From a bacterium (GTDB lineage Bacteria > Spirochaetota > UBA4802 > UBA5550), in the NCBI GenBank assembly GCA_024224995.1, contig JAAENB010000671.1, positions 1 to 13,085 of the forward strand: a stretch of DNA of 13,085 nucleotides, given 5' to 3'. Below the pieces are notes generated by a model, which did no database searches, was not told the DNA's origin, and saw nothing but the letters and a program-made list of their open reading frames with translations. Shown one piece after another: positions 1-6,856 of the stretch (position 1 is the stretch's first letter; each line of letters begins with the position of its first letter). The position numbers were made by a program, and so were the translations under genes.

Positions 1-417
1 TCTTGCCCATCCCTCTGGAAGAGAAGAGCTTGCTTCAACCTGCATAAACGTTCCTTTGGGGTAACCCACCACGTATGTCATTGTATTGGGACCGGTTCTT
101 GCCCATCCCTCTGGAAGAGAAGAGCTTGCTTCAACCTGCATAAACGTTCCTTTGGGGTAACCCACCACGTATGTCATTGTATTGGGACCGGTTCTTGCCC
201 ATCCCTCTGGAAGAGGAGAGCTTGCTTCAACCTGCATAAACGTTCCTTTGGGGTAACCCACCACGTATGTCATTGTATTGGGACCGGTTCTTGCCCATCC
301 CTCTGGAAGAGGAGAGTCTGCTTCAACCTGCATAAACGTTCCTTTGGGGTAACCCACCACGTATGTCATTGTATTGGGACCGGTCTTTACCCATCCATCA
401 GGAATAGGGGAGTCGTA
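1..417. repeat. 96-bp in-frame tandem repeat, four near-perfect copies plus a degenerate fifth
   Basis: Copies lie at 1-96, 97-192, 193-288 and 289-384, with a diverged partial copy at 385 to about 417. Copies 1 and 2 are identical; copies 3 and 4 differ only around bases 24-30 of the unit. Each encodes 32 residues including TGPNTMTYVVGYPKGTFMQ and LPEGWAR. Divergence rises toward the unique LamG part, as expected of recent expansion by slippage or unequal crossing-over. The array continues beyond the window. Confidence 0.97.
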
Positions 418-2157
418 ATTATTAATCAACCTGGAATATTCATTATAAACATCGTGATGTGAAATTGGACGATCAAAAAATTTAACTTCATCCAGACTTC
501 CCTTCCATCGTTGTAACCACTGCGCATTACCGCCGATGCACGTTGATCCCGAAGCATCAACAGGATCCAGTAACGGCATGTTCTCCAATAAGGAAAGTTC
601 TTTGCCGTCCAGATAGATTCTACCGGTAGTTCCATTCTTCACTACAGCAATATGATGCCATTCTTTATCGTCCGGATAGGATCTGGATACGGTTGTTATG
701 TATGTTGCCTTTCCTGATACATTAGTTCGAAAATGAATTCTGCCCCATTCCTCGCCGTATACGCTGCGATCCCGGTTTTCCACCCGCAGCAGGTAACCGC
801 TGTTTTGATACGTTTCATTCGATAAAACTCCGTAACACATACCTTCCGTTCCCATGTCCGCATCGAGCTTTACCCAGGCACTGATCGTCAAGTCTTTAAC
901 ACCGGTACGTAATTCATCCGACTCTATGGATACAAAATTTGTTCCGTCGAAACGACCGGCCTTCCCGCCTCTGTAATCAAAGAGAGCTACTCCGTTATTC
1001 TCTCCGTGATTCATTCCGTAACTTCTTCTACTTGAATCCTCAAAATTCCCGTCGAAATCAAAGTAGGCTCTTTCCTCAGTAAGTTTAGCTGTGATAATTG
1101 GTCGCTTATAATGCAGTATAGCGCCCTTGTTTGGACTATTTATCGTCATTCCCGAAACAACAAGATCCGTATCATTACACCAAACCCCATATATAATTAT
1201 TGGATCTGTAGACGAAGGAAGGGAAATTTCATTCCAGGAGGTACCGTTAAAATGGAATACCTGGCTGCTGCCGACTTGACCATTGTAGCCCGATACAAAA
1301 ACATTTGATGAAGAAGTTCCCCATACATTTATAAGATTAGACGGAGAGTCGGGGAGCTCTACTGGTGTCCATTCGCTTCCGTCATAGTGTAATAAGCGAT
1401 AACTCGACCCGCTAGTTCCTACAATATAAATATCGCTGTCGGAGCTGCCCCAAACATTTACTCCATTTACTCCGGGAATTTGATGAGGTGTTGACCAGGA
1501 ATTCCCGTCATAATGGTGAACGGCCAAATATTGACCTTCGCTTCCGGAAACATTACATATTCCATAGAGATCCGAATCGGAAACATTGTGAATGTCGGAA
1601 AAACGAAGGTGTGGATTTCCTTCATATGCCCATATATTTCCATCGTAATGCAGAGGTCCCGTGGCGGAAGTAAAAACATTTGATCCCGACGTTCCCCCAA
1701 TGGCTTGAAGAAAACTCCACCCTCCCGATTCAGGATTATCCATTAAACTCCATGAGGCACCATCATAATGCAGAATATGACCCCAATGACCGACTGCAAA
1801 AACATCCGATCCCGAGGTACCCCAGACATTCATAAGACGCCCTTTATCATCCGGCAAATCCATAGAGGACCAGGAATTCCCGTCGTAGTGCATGATTACA
1901 CCTGTACTTTCATATAGAGAGGTACCTACATAACCGACTGCAAAAACATCCGATCCCGAGCTTGCCCATACATTTTCCAATGATTCCGCCTCACTAAAGG
2001 TTTGGTGATGATGCAGGGTCCAATCACCAGCTGATGAACCATCAGAGGCCGTTAAATTTCTACCCGGACTTTTAAGATCATTGGGTTGCCAATTGTCCGC
2101 GCAAGAAAGAGCGCCAAACAATACCATTGTTAGTAATAAAATTATTTTTCTCAACAT
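1..2157 (-). CDS. Large surface lipoprotein, propeller-like repeats + LamG domain + 32-aa tandem repeats (3' partial)
   Basis: The frame is open for 719 codons and runs off the window, so the C-terminus is missing. The N-terminus MLRKIILLLTMVLFGALSC is a lipoprotein signal peptide with the acylated Cys at 19. Residues about 60-355 hold seven repeats of the type VWGTSGSDVFAVG alternating with HYDGNSW, as in seven-bladed propeller-like proteins. Residues about 363-574 resemble a LamG/concanavalin-like domain: AYFDFDGNFEDSS, ISAWVKL, EWHHIAVVKNG, IYLDGKEL and GSLDEVKFFDRP. From about 580 a 32-residue repeat takes over. AAGGAG lies 12 bases before the ATG, rather far, but no better start exists. 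It is probably an outer-membrane lipoprotein binding glycan or protein ligands at the surface. Its substrate is unknown. The upstream promoter-like element is shared with the ECF sigma gene. Confidence 0.85.
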   Translation of the reverse strand, partial: MLRKIILLLTMVLFGALSCADNWQPNDLKSPGRNLTASDGSSAGDWTLHHHQTFSEAESLENVWASSGSDVFAVGYVGTSLYESTGVIMHYDGNSWSSMDLPDDKGRLMNVWGTSGSDVFAVGHWGHILHYDGASWSLMDNPESGGWSFLQAIGGTSGSNVFTSATGPLHYDGNIWAYEGNPHLRFSDIHNVSDSDLYGICNVSGSEGQYLAVHHYDGNSWSTPHQIPGVNGVNVWGSSDSDIYIVGTSGSSYRLLHYDGSEWTPVELPDSPSNLINVWGTSSSNVFVSGYNGQVGSSQVFHFNGTSWNEISLPSSTDPIIIYGVWCNDTDLVVSGMTINSPNKGAILHYKRPIITAKLTEERAYFDFDGNFEDSSRRSYGMNHGENNGVALFDYRGGKAGRFDGTNFVSIESDELRTGVKDLTISAWVKLDADMGTEGMCYGVLSNETYQNSGYLLRVENRDRSVYGEEWGRIHFRTNVSGKATYITTVSRSYPDDKEWHHIAVVKNGTTGRIYLDGKELSLLENMPLLDPVDASGSTCIGGNAQWLQRWKGSLDEVKFFDRPISHHDVYNEYSRLINNYDSPIPDGWVKTGPNTMTYVVGYPKGTFMQVEADSPLPEGWARTGPNTMTYVVGYPKGTFMQVEASSPLPEGWARTGPNTMTYVVGYPKGTFMQVEASSSLPEGWARTGPNTMTYVVGYPKGTFMQVEASSSLPEGWAR

Positions 2158-2218
2158 ACTAATGTGTTACTCCTTATGTTTAATTAGTGTATAAACAGTT
2201 TTAGATTATACACAGGTA

Positions 2219-2256
2219 AGTCCGGTTTTGTGCCGAATCGTGTCTCACTTTTTTTA
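2219..2256 (-). promoter_or_regulatory. Candidate ECF-type promoter, copy 1
   Basis: On the minus strand an A-tract is followed by GTGAGACACGATT, 11 bases, then CGGACT. The same arrangement with the same 11-base spacing occurs before the sigma factor (5568-5604) and the AraC-type gene (12208-12244). CGGACT ends 61 bases before the ATG of the propeller/LamG lipoprotein. A TATAAT lies 12 bases further downstream (about 2202-2207) but has no convincing -35 box. Promoter function is inferred from recurrence, position and the upstream A-tract. Confidence 0.55.
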
Positions 2257-2299
2257 AAAAATTATAAAATATTTAAGACTGTTACAGAGAAGGGAATTC

Positions 2300-2317
2300 A
2301 TACCGGACGGCCGGTAT
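2300..2317. terminator. Short hairpin ATACCGG-N4-CCGGTAT downstream of a lipoprotein gene
   Basis: A 7-bp perfect stem with a 4-base loop lies about 93 bases beyond the stop of the lipoprotein gene at 2410-3060. The equivalent hairpin at 12287-12304 lies after the paralogous gene. No U-run follows, so it is at best a factor-assisted terminator or mRNA 3' end. Its retention in both duplicated blocks is the main argument for function. Confidence 0.4.
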
Positions 2318-2331
2318 ATGTTGAGGTATTA

Positions 2332-2349
2332 CCGTAAAAACAGTTACGG
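2332..2349. terminator. Possible hairpin CCGTAA-N6-TTACGG
   Basis: A 6-bp stem with a 6-base loop lies about 60 bases after the stop at 2410. A competing pairing, TTACCG with CGGTAA, is also possible. No T-run follows on the minus strand, so the terminator call is weak. Confidence 0.25.
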
Positions 2350-2409
2350 CGGTAACATTATTTTAAAAAAATTTATGGGGCAAAGAAGATTTTTTTAATT
2401 AATACCGGA

Positions 2410-3060
2410 TTATTCGCATTTAAACACATAATAGGTGAAATCATGCCCCTCCACCGAAGAGCTCACACAGTGACCATCGCATGCACTCCATCTTGACGGA
2501 GAACATTCTTTACCGTCAATTTCGGTTCCCCGGTCGGCATAACTAACACCATCGACAACACACTGATAAGGGGCTCTGTTCTTCGGCGGATAGTGCAGGT
2601 CAGAATAGTTTATTACCGTCTCCTTGAGATACCAGGTAGTTTTTGTTTCAACAGGCTCAACAGTGAATAACCTGGTTGTTGAAGAATTCCAGGTATTGTC
2701 TAAATTTTCAACTTCCACCATAATCGTGTACGTACCGGGGTCACTGCCGACAGCCAATGAATATGAACTTGTATTGGCGTCCCACCGGGATTCAAGCAAT
2801 TGAAAAGAATCGCCGGCCGGCGTTTTCAACCGGAAATCGTATGAATACTGCGTGGAAGGATCACCACCGTTTACCTGTCCCGTAACCGTAATGGTTTCAC
2901 CGGCGGCAACAGTATCTTTACTCACGGAAACGTTAAAAGATTCCGGTGCCGGGATTTCGTTATTATTAAAAGGATCATGTTCGTTATCCCTTTCATATCC
3001 GCATGAAAATATTGAGATGAATAAAAAAAATATACCGGCAAGCTGAAAAACTTTTTTCAT
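2410..3060 (-). CDS. Ig/PKD-like lipoprotein with Cys-rich C-terminal domain
   Basis: This 216-residue protein has a lipoprotein signal peptide with Cys at 20 (SIFSC), followed by GYERDNEHDPF, a linker type common in cell-surface lipoproteins. Residues about 40-136 form an Ig/PKD-like beta domain (DTVAAGETITVTG, GSDPGTYTIMVEVEN). Residues about 140-216 are unrelated to its paralogue and carry Cys 167, 186, 194, 198 and 215, probably disulfide-bonded outside the cytoplasm. GAGG lies 8 bases before the ATG. The N-terminal domain is about 90% identical at the DNA level to the gene at 12329-13085, so the pair are recent paralogues with different C-terminal modules. Function is unknown; surface binding is plausible. 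Confidence 0.85.
   Translation of the reverse strand: MKKVFQLAGIFFLFISIFSCGYERDNEHDPFNNNEIPAPESFNVSVSKDTVAAGETITVTGQVNGGDPSTQYSYDFRLKTPAGDSFQLLESRWDANTSSYSLAVGSDPGTYTIMVEVENLDNTWNSSTTRLFTVEPVETKTTWYLKETVINYSDLHYPPKNRAPYQCVVDGVSYADRGTEIDGKECSPSRWSACDGHCVSSSVEGHDFTYYVFKCE
2681..2930. repeat. Duplicated segment, partner of 12663-12912
   Basis: This stretch aligns without gaps to 12663-12912 with about 25 mismatches counted by eye. Weaker similarity continues to the signal-peptide region near 3042, and shared hairpin and promoter motifs lie downstream of the gene. It is a segmental duplication within 10 kb. Confidence 0.9.
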
Positions 3061-3107
3061 AATAAAAACCTCGTTTTAAATTAAATCGAATCATTCCTGT
3101 TGTTATC

Positions 3108-3123
3108 ACCTCCTGGTAGAGGT
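3108..3123. other. Hairpin burying an AGGAGGTGAT Shine-Dalgarno-like sequence
   Basis: Minus-strand ACCTCT-ACCA-GGAGGT can form a 6-bp stem that hides a near-perfect ribosome-binding sequence. It is about 46 bases from the lipoprotein ATG, too far to serve it. The nearest ATG (3092-3094) would give an out-of-frame 33-residue ORF ending at 2993, but the 14-base spacing is long. The rest of 3061-3243 shows only A/T tracts and a TATATATATAA stretch that might be a -10 region. Confidence 0.3.
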
Positions 3124-3243
3124 TATATATATAAGCGTTTTTTATCCCGGATTGTCACAAAAAAAATAGTACCGGGCACAAAAAAACAAGAAGTCCCATG
3201 GTTTACCTTTGGCTGATGTAACGAACATCATTTATACAGTTTT

Positions 3244-4233
3244 TTAGAATTCTATTCCTAAAAAGGCCCTTAATTGCAATTCCCGCGCTGCCATGGGAGG
3301 ATTATAGATACTAAAACTAAAATAATTACTGTCTCTATTAAAGAGTCCAGCCTTCCCGGTACCGGCGCTTTCGGTCTTGCCAAAAGAAGGCTTTGAGAAA
3401 AAAATCGCGTCAATCCAGTTGGCAATATAAACCGCTGCCCATATGCTCACAGCGATATACATCCTGGTCAAGGCCCTGTCGCTTGTCTCGTATTTTTCCT
3501 GGAACAGAGAGCTTGAGCCTCCCGTAAGGCTGTCATATTCATCTCTTTTCTTGTTAAAATCATATATGGAAAACCCGGCGAGAACGCTTGAAACAGTAAA
3601 CATTCCTATAAACAAATAACCTTTTCCATTTTTCCCGGCATATATTTGAGCCCAGCCGGGGACGATTCCCCTGAAATAATAACCGGTCGTTGAATAGAGC
3701 GCCGGCTCCCTATGATTACTCTTGTTCTCAGGCTTTTCAATATTTGCAGCTGCTCTTTGTGCAAATTTTTTGACGGTGTTAATGATCTCATTTTCTGAAA
3801 GGCCTGTTTTATAATCAGCGAATTCAATGCTGTTTTTTTTAAGATCTATACACTTCAGGGTTATTGTAAATTTTTTTGTCTTATTTACGCTTCCGATAAT
3901 AATTTTATCGGCAGCAAGGATCTCCCCCATTTTAGCGGCACAGTGGGCGTCGGAGCAAAACCGGGCAGTAATCCCTCTTTCCTTAAAGACAGGATCAACC
4001 TCTGCCCGTTCCAGGAGATCAAAAGCGCCGGTTTTGTAAAGATGGACCTCAAGGATATCCCGTACACTCTCGGCAACTGACCGGGAGGTATTATCCGCCT
4101 TAAAATCGAGTACGGCAATCCTGGGTTTTTTCTTTTCATTTGCCTGTATCTCACCGGTAAAAGGAAGTACTATTATAATAATAAGCTGTATAAAAATACA
4201 GGCTAATAATTTATGACGTTTTGTTTTTAGCAT
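3244..4233 (-). CDS. CsgG-like exported protein with C-terminal DUF5683-like membrane domain
   Basis: This 329-residue protein begins with a basic N-terminus and a hydrophobic segment (about 10-25), a signal peptide or anchor. Residues about 38-165 resemble CsgG/FlgO-type domains: RIAVLDFKADN, VRDILEVHLYKTGAFDLLER, then FCSDAHCAAKMGEILAADK with Cys 93 and 98, then IIIGSV. Residues about 188-280 contain VPGWAQIYAGKNGKGYLFIG and later hydrophobic helices, like the DUF5683 membrane module. It lies 11 bases after the preceding gene and is last in the sigma-factor operon. Family knowledge suggests an envelope component or regulator of envelope assembly. The exact role is not known. The ribosome-binding site is weak (ACGGG), so translation may be coupled to the gene upstream. 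Confidence 0.8.
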   Translation of the reverse strand: MLKTKRHKLLACIFIQLIIIIVLPFTGEIQANEKKKPRIAVLDFKADNTSRSVAESVRDILEVHLYKTGAFDLLERAEVDPVFKERGITARFCSDAHCAAKMGEILAADKIIIGSVNKTKKFTITLKCIDLKKNSIEFADYKTGLSENEIINTVKKFAQRAAANIEKPENKSNHREPALYSTTGYYFRGIVPGWAQIYAGKNGKGYLFIGMFTVSSVLAGFSIYDFNKKRDEYDSLTGGSSSLFQEKYETSDRALTRMYIAVSIWAAVYIANWIDAIFFSKPSFGKTESAGTGKAGLFNRDSNYFSFSIYNPPMAARELQLRAFLGIEF

Positions 4234-4244
4234 AACCCGTTATA

Positions 4245-5009
4245 TTATTGAATTTTTTCAGCAATTTTTTTTGAGATATTCCTGCATGCTTCATCAAGAT
4301 CTTTCAGGGAATCGATTTGCTCTGAGGTTACAAACTCCATTTTTGTGTTTTTCGCGTTTATCACGCGAGCGGTAATAAAAGTGGTGCCTCCAAGTACCCT
4401 GATTGACCCCATAATCATTTTAGCAATATCTTTTTTTTCATTATTTTGTATCGTATTTTGTACCTCTGCAGCGCCTGTTCCTTTCATTTTTTTTAAGTTT
4501 ACGGCAATATTGTCGGTAATCTTTTTTGCCAGAGCGGGATCTTTTCCCTTAAATGTTTGTATCCTGGTATTGCCTATAATATATTCAATTTGATATTTCT
4601 TTTTAGGTGTTCCTTTTTTTGAGACACGTTGCACTTTTTCTGCCTGCTCATGTAACCGGTCCGCAATGATCGATCCAGGGGAATCTTTTTCCGGTGCCTT
4701 TGAGAGAATATATTTATCAAAAACATAATATCCGCCGCCTGCAGCGACGGCAATGGCATTTACGAAAACAAGCGCTATAACAATTTTCCCTTTTATCAAG
4801 ACTGTGGCCTTAAATCCAAAAGATCGAGCCATATAAAAAAACGAAAGAAAGAGTCCAAAAAAAGCGGAATAATAGCCTGTTTTCTTTAGTATGATTTTTA
4901 GATTGTCCCGGCCCGATTTTATGGCATATTCCTGTATTTCCGGAGAAACGGAATCGGTTAATTCATATTTTCCAAGAATGGTGTTTAGTTGTTCTATATC
5001 ACGGTTCAC
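4245..5009 (-). CDS. Two-TM membrane protein, candidate anti-sigma factor or sensor
   Basis: This 254-residue protein starts with GTG inside the sigma factor stop codon (GTGA overlap), and GGGGA lies about 6 bases before it, so the two are translationally coupled. An N-terminal soluble part (1-44) is followed by hydrophobic segments at about 45-63 and 76-96. The C-terminal region (about 97-254) has a Lys-rich linker and then GSIRVLGGTTFITARVINAK, resembling the second half of CsgG/FlgO-type domains and the product of the next gene. Position after an ECF sigma gene plus membrane topology suggest an anti-sigma factor, but no classical zinc-binding anti-sigma motif (HxxxCxxC) is present. The role is inferred from context. 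Confidence 0.75.
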   Translation of the reverse strand: MNRDIEQLNTILGKYELTDSVSPEIQEYAIKSGRDNLKIILKKTGYYSAFFGLFLSFFYMARSFGFKATVLIKGKIVIALVFVNAIAVAAGGGYYVFDKYILSKAPEKDSPGSIIADRLHEQAEKVQRVSKKGTPKKKYQIEYIIGNTRIQTFKGKDPALAKKITDNIAVNLKKMKGTGAAEVQNTIQNNEKKDIAKMIMGSIRVLGGTTFITARVINAKNTKMEFVTSEQIDSLKDLDEACRNISKKIAEKIQ

Positions 5010-5536
5010 AACAGGTCCCCTATATCATGGATTCCTTTTTCTTTTAGCGCCAGGAGTATAATTTTCGCGATCTTTCCAAACCTGAGAATAACCTGTTTTT
5101 TTGAGAGACCTAATATTTTACCTGTATTACCGTAGCTGTAATTATTTATGGCAATATAATCGAACAAAACCCTCTCCTCTTCACTTATACCGATATTTTC
5201 AATAACATCACTGATTACAATCCTGGCATCCCTGAAGCCATTAATATAGGCCATGCTCATATCATCAAACATTTTATCAACATCAACTTCGGGACTTGAT
5301 TTTCGTTCATAGAACCGGAGCACAACATTTCTCATTGTTCCAAAAAGCCATTTTCTGTAGTTGTCAACCCCCTCAAACTTTTCAAAAAATATCAGGAATA
5401 TCTCCTGGCAAATATCATTAGCATCCTCCCTGTTACCGATCCTGGAATAGACCGTATTGAACACCAGGGGATAATATTCATTATAGGCAAAAGTATAACT
5501 ATCTCTTTTTGCTCTTTTGGCAAATCTTTCCGACAT
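5006..5536 (-). CDS. ECF-type RNA polymerase sigma factor
   Basis: This 176-residue protein has the two domains of ECF sigma factors. Region 2 (about 15-80) contains YNEYYPLVFNTVYSRIGNRE, DANDICQEIFLIFFEKFEG and YRKWLFGTMRNVVLRFYER. Region 4 (about 117-165) contains ISEEERVLFDYIAIN and a helix-turn-helix around YSYGNTGKILGLSKKQVILR. It directs RNA polymerase to alternative promoters. AAGGTG lies 11 bases before the ATG. It heads a three-gene operon with a membrane protein and a CsgG-like protein. Its own upstream region carries the bipartite motif also found before two other genes here, consistent with autoregulation. The region 4 sequence is diverged, so the ECF subgroup cannot be named. Confidence 0.9.
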   Translation of the reverse strand: MSERFAKRAKRDSYTFAYNEYYPLVFNTVYSRIGNREDANDICQEIFLIFFEKFEGVDNYRKWLFGTMRNVVLRFYERKSSPEVDVDKMFDDMSMAYINGFRDARIVISDVIENIGISEEERVLFDYIAINNYSYGNTGKILGLSKKQVILRFGKIAKIILLALKEKGIHDIGDLL

Positions 5537-5567
5537 GTTGTGAAAAACACCTTATGCCTTATAATAT

Positions 5568-5604
5568 AGTCCGAAAACAAGGGGAATCGTACCCTACTTT
5601 TTTA
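5568..5604 (-). promoter_or_regulatory. Candidate ECF-type autoregulated promoter, copy 2
   Basis: On the minus strand an A-tract precedes GTAGGGTACGATT, 11 bases and CGGACT, ending 31 bases before the sigma factor ATG. The A-tract, GT, ACGATT, CGGACT and the 11-base spacing match the copies at 2219 and 12208, while the intervening bases are unrelated. That pattern argues for selection rather than simple duplication. Confidence 0.6.
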
Positions 5605-5686
5605 AAATAAGATAAAAACACACGAATGGCAAGTATTTTAATAGGAGGATTTGATTTTTTTGAAAAGCTTCCGGGTACCGGCCCGT

Positions 5687-5710
5687 AGAGGCGCCGCACG
5701 GAGTGCCTCT
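5687..5710. other. GC-rich hairpin region downstream of the nitroreductase gene
   Basis: AGAGGC and GCCTCT enclose 12 bases. An alternative internal stem GCAC-GGA-GTGC is possible. The surrounding 5668-5725 also holds CCGGGTACCGG and GGTTTTAAACC and is much richer in G+C than nearby spacers. No U-run marks it as an intrinsic terminator. It may end the nitroreductase transcript or be a repeat remnant. Nothing else is seen in 5605-5758. Confidence 0.3.
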
Positions 5711-5758
5711 AAAACCGCCCCGGTTTAAAACCTTGTTTGTAATAAAAAACTTTTTCAC

Positions 5759-6283
5759 CTACGCCTGGTACAACTCATACGAAACAATACTCTCAATGGG
5801 TTTCCGCATAGTAGCATGCCGATCGGGTGACTCAACCTTCCCCGTACCGTATCCAACACCCAGGATATTAATTGGTTCCAGGTTATCGGGTATATTAAAT
5901 TCTTTGCGAATTACGGAAGGATCAAAATAGCAAACCCACACAGTACCAAGGCCAAGTTCGGTCGCTTTCAGCATCATATGATCGGTAATAATACTTGCGT
6001 CAATATGAGCGGTATTTTTATTATCCTGAGGCCGTACCCACACCTTGTTATGATCAGCGCATACGATAATGGCAAGAGGAGCTCCATGAACTTTTCCGGC
6101 TTTGTTTAATTTTTCCAGCCCTTCCTGTTCACGAACCACGATTAACCGCTGCGGCTGCTTATTCGCGGCAGTGGGCGCCACCCTTCCGGCTTCCAATATC
6201 TCCATGAGTTTGTTTTCTTCTACGGCTTTGTTTTCATAATTTCGTACGGAATACCGCTTTTTTGTTAATTCTAAAAAATTCAT
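5759..6283 (-). CDS. Nitroreductase family flavoprotein
   Basis: This 174-residue protein belongs to the FMN-dependent nitroreductase family, which transfers electrons from NAD(P)H to nitro compounds, quinones or flavins. KKRYSVRNY at the N-terminus is the usual FMN-phosphate-binding Arg/Ser pattern. APTAANKQPQRLIVV is the conserved APSxxNxQPW region, and GLGTVWVCYF followed by NIPDNLEPINILGVGYG is the typical C-terminal half. Length is normal for the short, single-domain type. An ATG at 6293-6295 lies four codons upstream, but GGAG (6290-6293) overlaps it and stands 6 bases before the ATG at 6281-6283, which I take as the start. The gene lies downstream of an Rrf2-type repressor gene and behind operator-like inverted repeats. 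The physiological substrate cannot be told. Confidence 0.92.
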   Translation of the reverse strand: MNFLELTKKRYSVRNYENKAVEENKLMEILEAGRVAPTAANKQPQRLIVVREQEGLEKLNKAGKVHGAPLAIIVCADHNKVWVRPQDNKNTAHIDASIITDHMMLKATELGLGTVWVCYFDPSVIRKEFNIPDNLEPINILGVGYGTGKVESPDRHATMRKPIESIVSYELYQA

Positions 6284-6325
6284 TTTGTTCTCCATTTTTT
6301 TTAAATTTGTTTTAATTTATTAATA

Positions 6326-6368
6326 TTTGCTCGTAACTGTAATTTTTCCAATTACAGTTACGAGCAAA
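6326..6368. promoter_or_regulatory. Large inverted repeat containing TGTAAT-N7-ATTACA, likely Rrf2 operator
   Basis: Two perfect 19-bp arms (TTTGCTCGTAACTGTAATT and its complement) flank 5 bases. Inside is TGTAAT-N7-ATTACA (6338-6356), with the same half-sites and spacing as the palindrome over the Rrf2 gene start. It lies about 43 bases before the nitroreductase start, where a bound repressor could block transcription. It could also fold in RNA, but no U-run follows, so a plain terminator is less likely. Confidence 0.6.
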
Positions 6369-6400
6369 AAAATTCACGAAACTCTATAAAATAAACAGGC

Positions 6401-6427
6401 AAACTGCAACAAAACCGATTACAGTTT
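6401..6427. promoter_or_regulatory. Degenerate third operator AAACTGCAAC-N7-ATTACAGTTT
   Basis: Two 10-base arms with 8 of 10 positions complementary are separated by 7 bases, as in the two stronger sites. On the minus strand it overlaps a weak possible promoter for the nitroreductase (TTGTTG, 18 bases, TATAGA at about 6385-6414). Confidence 0.4.
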
Positions 6428-6445
6428 ACCTCAAAAAAAACCCGC

Positions 6446-6856
6446 TTATTTGGAACGCATTTTTTCAAGCAGCATTTCCAGGGTAAATCCGGCTAAATAA
6501 TTCTGCAAATTCTTGTCGGCATCAACAAAGATTTCATTCAGTACACCTTCAATATTTGATCCCACTGTACAGGTTGTAGGACAGGTATGACATTTGGGTT
6601 TAAGAACGTCCTTAACCGTTAGTAGATATATTTCATCAAGTGTTACATTGTTGGGGTCGCAATCAATGAGAAAACCGCCTTTTGCGCCCTCTTTTGAGTC
6701 AATATAGCCCGATTTCTTGAGAAGACTCAGTATTTTCCTTACTCTAACAGGATGAACAGAGACACTTTCGGAAATATTCGTGCTGGTGAGCATGGTTCCC
6801 GGGTCATAGGCCAATAATACCAGGCTATGTACTGCCAATGCGAATTCGCTATTCAT
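6446..6856 (-). CDS. Rrf2-family transcriptional repressor with a CX2CX3C cluster
   Basis: This 136-residue protein has the Rrf2 winged helix-turn-helix: residues 1-45 include ALAVHSLVLLAYDPG, ISESVSVHPVRVRKILSLLK and a wing at SKEGAKGGFLI. The effector region has Cys 89, 92 and 96 (KCHTCPTTC), a spacing that could bind an iron-sulfur cluster or act as a thiol switch, as in IscR/NsrR/CymR relatives; Cys 66 is a further candidate ligand. VGSNIEGVLNEIF is typical of the family C-terminus. The ATG lies inside a 33-bp palindrome with no Shine-Dalgarno sequence before it. Located just upstream of the nitroreductase gene on the same strand, it is its likely regulator. The exact Rrf2 subtype is uncertain. 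Confidence 0.92.
   Translation of the reverse strand: MNSEFALAVHSLVLLAYDPGTMLTSTNISESVSVHPVRVRKILSLLKKSGYIDSKEGAKGGFLIDCDPNNVTLDEIYLLTVKDVLKPKCHTCPTTCTVGSNIEGVLNEIFVDADKNLQNYLAGFTLEMLLEKMRSK

Noticed and set aside
1..384. 32-residue repeat as a WW domain (LPEGW ... TYVVGYPKGTF)
   Set aside because: The second conserved Trp is missing and the resemblance is limited to LPxGW, so it is probably chance.
3140..3190. A fourth ECF-type motif before the lipoprotein at 2410-3060 (GTGCCCGGTACTATT ... CCGGGAT)
   Set aside because: The spacing is about 15 rather than 11 and both blocks mismatch.
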